Source: Euonymus europaeus (taxonomy: Eukaryota > Streptophyta > Magnoliopsida > Celastrales > Celastraceae). Taken from it: DNA of 64,000 nucleotides. How positions within the stretch are numbered: position 1 is the first letter of the stretch; each line of letters begins with the position of its first letter. Position numbers and translations under genes: made by a program. The DNA lies in assembly GCA_963580455.1 (NCBI GenBank), contig OY756968.1, positions 9,461,544-9,525,543 of the forward strand. The letters are read 5' to 3'. Below are positions 58,655 through 64,000 of this stretch, piece after piece. Below the pieces are notes generated by a model, which saw nothing but the letters and a program-made list of their open reading frames with translations, did no database searches and was not told the DNA's origin.

Positions 58655-60317
58655 TGTTGTACCCCAATTTTTGTCAAAGTCTAAAAGCCCACAAAATTTC
58701 AAACTTAAAAATTAACAATTTACATCATTTACGAGCCCAAGATGAGCTCATTAAAACCTTAGTCCAGGTGAATAAAAAGCCCGAACACAACTCATTTGTT
58801 TTGTTTCTTATTTTTATGTCCAATAAGTGAGTAATTTGAGCCCAAAGAAATGGTGAGACCCGATCCAACTGAGACTAAAACACCATCTCAATTTAAGCTT
58901 AGCCCAATAAGCCAGAAGCCCCAAAGAACTGATCCAATAAAGTAAGCTCGTTTGTAACATCTTTACAACCAGCCCATTACCTAAACAACTATCCAAAACT
59001 AAATCTAAGGCCCGTCTGTCACAATGGGCCGGCTCGGCCCAAATAGCCCTAATGACCTAATGAAGAAGGAAGAAATGATAGGATCTATATGCAGAAGAGA
59101 CGGAGGAGAGAGAGGGAGAACCAACGGGAAGAAAACGGGAAGAAGAAAAAGAGGATGCTAGAGGTTTGAAAAAGAAGAGAGAGGGTACTGAAATTCAAAC
59201 GAAAGGGAGTTAGGTTGACGTTAAGAGCCGCACAGGTTGATTTTGGGGAATTTTTGTTTCGGTTTTGGTAGTATAAAAGGGTATGGCGTTCGATGCTTCT
59301 GGGGGGGGGGGGGCAATTGGATTTTTTTCCTCTCGTCTGATTTTCTTGGGGGAATCCTGGGGGACCACCAAAAGTTCCCTTCTGTTTTTGAATTTCCACT
59401 AAACCGTTGAATTGATTTCTTCACTGAACTACCCAATCATATCATTTCGACCCCAAGCATACTTCTTCTCTAAGCTTGCCGATATTCATGTTTTTGAAAT
59501 TCTTAGCTCTTATCAAAGTTCTGTCAAAGAGCCCCGAGTCACGATTGCCATACCCAAAACCAATGCTGCCTCTTTAATCTCTTCCCCCAATTGAATCCAT
59601 CTCACTAAATTTGCATCATTCGCATATACCCGTTGGTGTTGATTAAGGGGAGAGATTTTGGGAGAGCCGACAATCAAAACCCTTCTCTGTGATATAGCCC
59701 GGCCTACCCATCATCATCCTAAGAGCAGCAAAAATAGATACTCGGAATCGGAGAGCCACTGTTTTGACAATTCAAGTTTCTCTTTAGACCTGATCCAATT
59801 CCCAGTCCCCATTTTTTGTATTTCCATATGGTTGAATGCTCTGTTGCTTATGTTGTTGAAAGGTATGCTTCAATCTTGCATTGATTTGTTTGCCAAATTT
59901 TTTAATTGAACTTCATGTATTTTATGACCTGATTCAAAGTTCTCGCATATATGAATATTCCTGTGCTTTGCTTATTGAAAGCATACTTGATTTTTCTCTA
60001 CTAGTTGATTGATTGGATTTCTAAAATTGACTCTCTTGTACTCTCTTTTTTGATTTGTTTGTATGAAATCATTGGAGGTTTCATTACATTGATTAATTGG
60101 AGGGTAGTGCACAATTTTGCGGGTAGATCTCAGAAGGGTATTTCTTGCACTCTATATTGATTATATGGTTGTAGTTGTGTTTATTTTGTGTAAAATACAA
60201 GAATATAAAACTATTGGAGTTTGTTGATCTATGATGCTTTATGGTACTCTGTGTGGCTTGTGTTTAAGTGATTTATTCTTTGAAGAATTGTGCCATTATG
60301 TGTTGAGTTAGTGTATG
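58655..60317 (+). mobile_element. Outward-facing LTR-like sequence (LTR-B), interrupted on the right
   Basis: Begins TGTTGTACCCCAATTTTTG at the satellite edge, is rich in AGCCC/GCCCAA words up to 59060, has a TATA box at 59272, a run of 13 G at 59301-59313 and a pyrimidine-rich leader to 60317, where a Tekay-like LTR begins. It resembles LTR-A (1-1339, opposite strand) in its tip and layout. No ORF is convincing; the minus ORFs at 59085-59436 cover the purine-rich leader. Family assignment (long-LTR gypsy, possibly Tat/Ogre-like) is tentative. Confidence 0.6.
59272..59279 (+). promoter_or_regulatory. Putative TATA box of LTR-B
   Basis: TATAAAAG, about 617 bp from the LTR tip, in a position like that in LTR-A and followed by GGGTATGG. 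Confidence 0.45.
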
Positions 60318-62576
60318 TGAAACCCCGACCCAAAATTTTGTGGAATTTTTGATGTTGGAACAAATGGGGAAAACTGGACTAGGCGCACCAGAGGGCGCCT
60401 AGTCCAGTGAGTAGCTGGAAAGAAAGAGCACCAGAAGAAGCTGGAGCGCCTAGGCGCCCGAGCAGCACGCCTAGGCGGTGTGCGCCTAGGCGTGTGCAAT
60501 GGTGCGCCCAGGGGCGCCTAATCCAGCGGGAGAGCGTGCATGGTCGAGGTCCAGACGAGGAGGCACTGGACTGGGCGCAGCCCAACGCGCCTAGGTGCAG
60601 CGCCCAGTCCAGTGGGTGGGCGGATGTGGACTAGGCTCAGGGGCGCCAAGGCGGCCGCCTGGGCGGGAAAATCCTGCACGCCCAGGATTCCGCCCAGTGC
60701 AGCGCCTGAAGGAAATTTTGTTAAGGCTAGGGCGCCTAGGCGCCCAGGGTAGCGCCTAGGCGCAGCCCGCGTTTTTCAAATACTTTCCAGCGAGAATTTT
60801 AGACATTTTTCTGGTTTCATTTCAGTTCTAGAGAGAGAGAGACGATTCTAGAGAGAGAGAATATCATTTGAGGTGATTATTGGAGATTGGAGCTTGGGTT
60901 TGGAGTTTTGGGAAGGATTCAAGGAAGATTCAAGCCTTGGAGGTAAGTTTCTTCATTTTTCCATTTTTAGGGTTTTGAGTAGATCTTGTTAGTTTCTTTT
61001 AGAGTTGATTCCTATGGTTTAGATATGTTAATCCTAAGTTGATTTTGGATGTATATGTAGATTGATTTGTGATTTGGAGTAGAGTCGAGCTTGGGTTGAG
61101 TTTGGAGGATTTTGGAGAAATTTCTAGAGAGAGAAGGTGAGTAATTTCTAATTTATGGATTTAATTCATGTTTATAAGAGTTGTTGGTTGTTTATGGATG
61201 CGTATAAGGGTTCGGTTTTGCCACATTGTAGGTTTGGGCAAAATGAAACCCTAGGAACGGAATTTAAGGATTTGTGGTAAATTACTCAACACGAGGTAGG
61301 GGATTTCCAACCATGTTTTCTATCATTCGTTTCGATATTTTAAAGAGCTTTTCGATTTCTCATTGGTCGTTCTATTTGTGTTTCCACCTTAATTGCTTCT
61401 AAGGGGAAACGAGCGTTCTATGAATTAGTGTTGGTTGATTGCATGACCCGAATATATGTGTTCCATCACCTATGGGCACGATATGATTTTCCGTTCATGC
61501 ATCATGGTAGTTATGTATATATATATGTAGGTTGTTCATATATATATCTTTTCGGCATGTCATGGCATTAATGCATTAGATTTGCATTGGGGACCGGGTA
61601 TGGACTTGGGACTCCTTAGGCTTTCTGAAAGCTACTTGGAGGGATGACGAGGTGAAGAGAGTTACCACGGAGTCAAGTGAACTCCAAGTAGGATAACGCA
61701 CTAGAGGTATGGTTCATGAGGGACCTTGCCTGGAGTGGTGCGGGCGTAATAGGATCACACAACCGGGTAATCCAAGAGTGTTGGTTGTTGGGGAGCTTGC
61801 TCCTATTCAATAGTCATGGTTAGCGACCATGATATTGATGAGTTGATTTGGTGAGTTCGCTCACGTTCGATATTACATGAAACGAGCCATGGTATCGATG
61901 AGGTTTGCTCATGAGGGGATTGCCCGGATTGATGTTTTATGTGATTGTTGAGTATACGTGCATGTGGTAGTTTTCATATTGTTGCATAACCTACTGTTTT
62001 GGATTCAGCCATTCTACTCTACATACTCTAAACCCTACTGAGCTTCTTGCTCACCCTCTACTTTCATTCCTCCCCACAGGTGATACTGGTACAGGTACAG
62101 GTACTAGTGGAGCGGATCAGTGAGAGCGGGATGTGACATGGATGGCTCTGGGTAGGATGTGGGTGCTAGAGAGATACTCTAAGCACGTATTTTGTATATG
62201 ATGTATTGATGTTATTCATGATATTCTTATAACCATTTGGCACCAGAGGGTGCATGCATGATGTATGCGGAGTTGTTTTATTGGTTATATGATATTGTGA
62301 ATTGGTTGATTTGATTATTACTATCAGTTTGTGCATGCTGGTTGTGCATGCCCTGAGGCCCCTAGGATCAGGATTGCATGTGATTGAGCCCTGAGGCCTG
62401 GCTAGGTTGCTAGTGTGATGGTTTGTATATATATTGCTGCGTGTTTTCTGATGCAGGCGGGGACTCTCCGATATACGGGGAGATGCCGCCGGATTTCTGG
62501 TTCGCCGGATGATCGCACTAGTGGCCTAGGACGGTGCCGGAGGGCACCCGTGGAGTGCCCGGATCGGGGCGTCACA
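60318..62576 (+). repeat. 5' LTR of the right-end Tekay-like element (2259 bp)
   Basis: Aligns along its length with 1961-4178. It contains the GC-rich GCGCCTAGGCGC cluster (60380-60760), CTAGAGAGAGA, TGCATCATGG, GGCATGTCATGGCATTAATG, TGAGCTTCTTGCTCACC, and the CGATATACGGGGAGATGCCG motif near the end. Overlapping ORFs on both strands at 60308-60752 are products of the GC-rich repeat. Confidence 0.93.
60564..60614. other. Conserved 14-bp inverted repeat in the LTR (second copy)
   Basis: CACTGGACTGGGCG at 60564-60577 pairs perfectly with 60601-60614; the 23-nt loop has the length of that at 2110-2132, though the loop palindrome is partly decayed (ACGCGCCTAGGTGC). Arms are unchanged between the two copies. 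Confidence 0.85.
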
Positions 62577-62579
62577 ATT

Positions 62580-62591
62580 TGGTATCAAAGC
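62580..62591 (+). promoter_or_regulatory. Primer binding site (initiator tRNA-Met type)
   Basis: TGGTATCAAAGC follows the LTR after the three bases ATT; one G-to-A difference from the TGGTATCAGAGC consensus. Confidence 0.85.
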
Positions 62592-62752
62592 AAGGTTTGT
62601 TTGTTCATATGTAGGATCGGGGATGGGTCCGAGATGAATGAATAGTGTAATCCAGGCCATGTCACAACCGCTGCTGATCCGGTATGTTTTCTACTCCCTA
62701 ATAAATCCTCTGTTGAGTTGTGTGTAAATGGTATTGTCTGTTTGCCATGCAG

Positions 62753-64000
62753 ATGAATACCCGTAGAACTACCAGGTCCGAGAGTGGGACTGAGGTACCT
62801 CGTGGCAGAGGCTGACGGGGAGTTGGTAGGGGCCGAGGTAGAGGCCGTAGTGTTGGGGTGGAGCGTGTTACTGGAGGCACACCTAGCACTGAGGATTCGG
62901 TTCCGAATATGGATCCGGAGTTGAGAGAGAAGGAGATAGTTCCTGAGGGACTACCGACTGAGAGTGCTGATCAGCAAGCACCACCTGCAGGACCTGTTGC
63001 TCCTGTTACCACAGGGGGGCAACCGGTGACGATGGAGGGATAGCTAGGTTCATGATGAGTATGGTGCAGACACAGGCACAGACTATAGCACAAGCAGTGG
63101 CTCAGGCGATAGGTGCAACTGGCACTCGTACTGAGGGAGTGGTACCCGAGGCTACTACTGAGGTGGCTACAGCACCGAGAGCTGGAAGGGGTATGTATGA
63201 GGTGGATCAGCTGAGGAGGACTTCTCCTCTAACCTTTTTCGGAGATGGAACGGGTGTGGGGGCGGAGAAGGGGTTCAATCAGTTGAGCATGAGGATGGAC
63301 ACGTTAGAGATACCCGATGAACGACGGGTGAAGTTTGTTTTCTATTATCTGAGTGGAGTGGCCTATGAATGGTGGATGTCCATGGGTCAGAGACAGAATG
63401 AGTTGACTTGGACCTCTTTTGAGCAGTTGTTCATGCAGAAGTTTGTGCCAAGACCTCTGCAGACTGAGAAGGCTAATAAATTTTTGGATTTGTTGTAGAC
63501 ATCAGAGATGACGGTGTCTCAGTACACCGAGCAGTTTGAGGAGTTATATCGGTTTGGGAGAGAATTTGCTCCCACCGATGCAAAGAAGGCGGCAAGGTAC
63601 CGAGATGGGTTGCTACCCAGTCTTGGAAGGATGGTGATGGCCACTAGGGTGGTATCGTATGATGATACAGTTGAGATGGCGTTGGACTTTGAGTTGAGTG
63701 AGCGGAATGAGGCTCAGAGGAAGCGTCCAGTGACTGAGAGTAGTGGTGGTGGTGGTGGTGGCAGCCACAAGAAGCAGAGGACTGATTTTCGTCATTAGAG
63801 AGGGGACCGAGGCAAAGGTCCAAGGCTTCAAGGGGGCAAGGTGACGTGTTACAAGTGCGGGAAAGAGGGACACATGAAGAATGAGTGCAGATCTTCTGGA
63901 TTTAAGTGCTTTGGGTGTGGCAAGTTGGGTCACAGAAAGAGTGAATGTCCGGAGAGCAACCAGAGAGCACAACAACAGAGCATACCGGGGGTACCACCTC
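62753..64000 (+). pseudogene. Gag of the right-end Tekay-like element (broken)
   Basis: Start at 62753 (MNTRRTTRSESGTEVPRGRG), shared with the relic at 4357. The Arg/Gly-rich N-terminus hits TGA at 62813 (Arg CGA in the repeat context), resumes in frame, and ends at TAG 63041 with a shift to the frame of 63052. Capsid: FFGDGTG, EKGFNQLSMRMDTLEIPDER, YEWWMSM, FEQLFMQKFVP, then TAG at 63496 in LDLL-stop-TSEMTVSQYTEQFEEL (Gln expected), YRDGLLPSLG, a Gly-rich linker, TAG at 63796, and two knuckles CYKCGKEGHMKNEC and CFGCGKLGHRKSEC with all metal ligands. It would package element RNA. The protease is beyond the window. Confidence 0.93.

Larger units (their letters stand above)
60318..64000 (+). 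mobile_element. Tekay/Del-like Ty3/gypsy element, 5' part (runs off the window)
   Basis: 5' LTR (60318-62576), PBS at 62580, then gag to the window edge. Same family as the copy at 1961: matching LTR ends (TGAAACCCCGACCC, GGCGTCACA), the stem-loop, and identical first 16 gag residues. It is inserted in LTR-B. The base run GTATG before 60318 is a candidate TSD, but the other end lies outside the window. Confidence 0.93.

Noticed and set aside
60308..60752. Overlapping ORFs rich in Arg, Pro and Ala on both strands
   Set aside because: They arise from the GC-rich GCGCCTAGGCGC repeats inside an LTR and have no conserved counterpart at 2008-2250 beyond shared nucleotides.
1..64000. tRNA genes suggested by TGGTATCAGAG and TGGCGCCG
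   Set aside because: These are primer binding sites of retroelements next to LTR ends; no cloverleaf-forming sequence surrounds them.

Overview
This window is gene-poor, repeat-dominated plant nuclear DNA. I see no host protein-coding gene, tRNA, rRNA or CRISPR array. The LTR retrotransposon lineages present (Ty3/gypsy Athila, a chromodomain-bearing Tekay/Del-like chromovirus, and an Angela/Tork-like Ty1/copia), a Tourist-type MITE and a long ~160-bp satellite array fit pericentromeric or other constitutive heterochromatin of a flowering plant, probably a eudicot. The species cannot be named from the sequence alone.

The backbone is a tandem satellite with a monomer of about 160 bp. Roughly 26 kb of it survives in eight blocks (about 160 monomer equivalents). 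From 1340 to 19325 every block reads in one orientation (called minus here, with the GTGTACACTTTTTATTG strand taken as forward). From 20162 to 58654 every block reads plus. An 836-bp non-satellite spacer (19326-20161) separates the two arms. The array is bounded at both visible ends by LTR-like sequences that begin TGTTGTACCCC or similar, point outward, and join the satellite at nearly the same monomer position (about 1339 and 58655).

Layout, left to right: outward-facing LTR-like sequence (1-1339); satellite; an internally replaced Tekay-like element with a probable 5-bp target duplication (1961-6379); satellite with a 451-bp unknown block (7531-7981); a heavily deleted Athila remnant (9439-11257); satellite; inversion spacer; satellite containing a young 396-bp tandem duplication (25185-25976); a solo LTR with perfect TSDs (28036-29718); satellite; an almost full-structure but dead Athila element in minus orientation (34815-45582) with a 688-bp Tourist-like MITE in its gag; 62 bp of satellite; a 5'-truncated copia element (from 45645) whose 3' LTR is split by a minus-strand Tekay-like element (48160-55645, perfect ATAGT TSD); satellite; a second outward LTR-like sequence (58655-60317); and the 5' part of a Tekay-like element that runs off the window end (60318-64000).

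All retroelement reading frames are broken. The Athila gag-pol and the minus Tekay-like gag-protease-RT each stay in one frame for kilobases and are interrupted mainly by TAG, TGA or TAA codons where the family has Gln, Arg or Trp. That is the pattern expected from long-term deamination of methylated cytosine. The coding genes do not cooperate in a cellular pathway; they are copies of gag, protease, reverse transcriptase, RNase H and integrase modules in nested insertions whose order can be read. The numerous short ORFs in the satellite are accidental.
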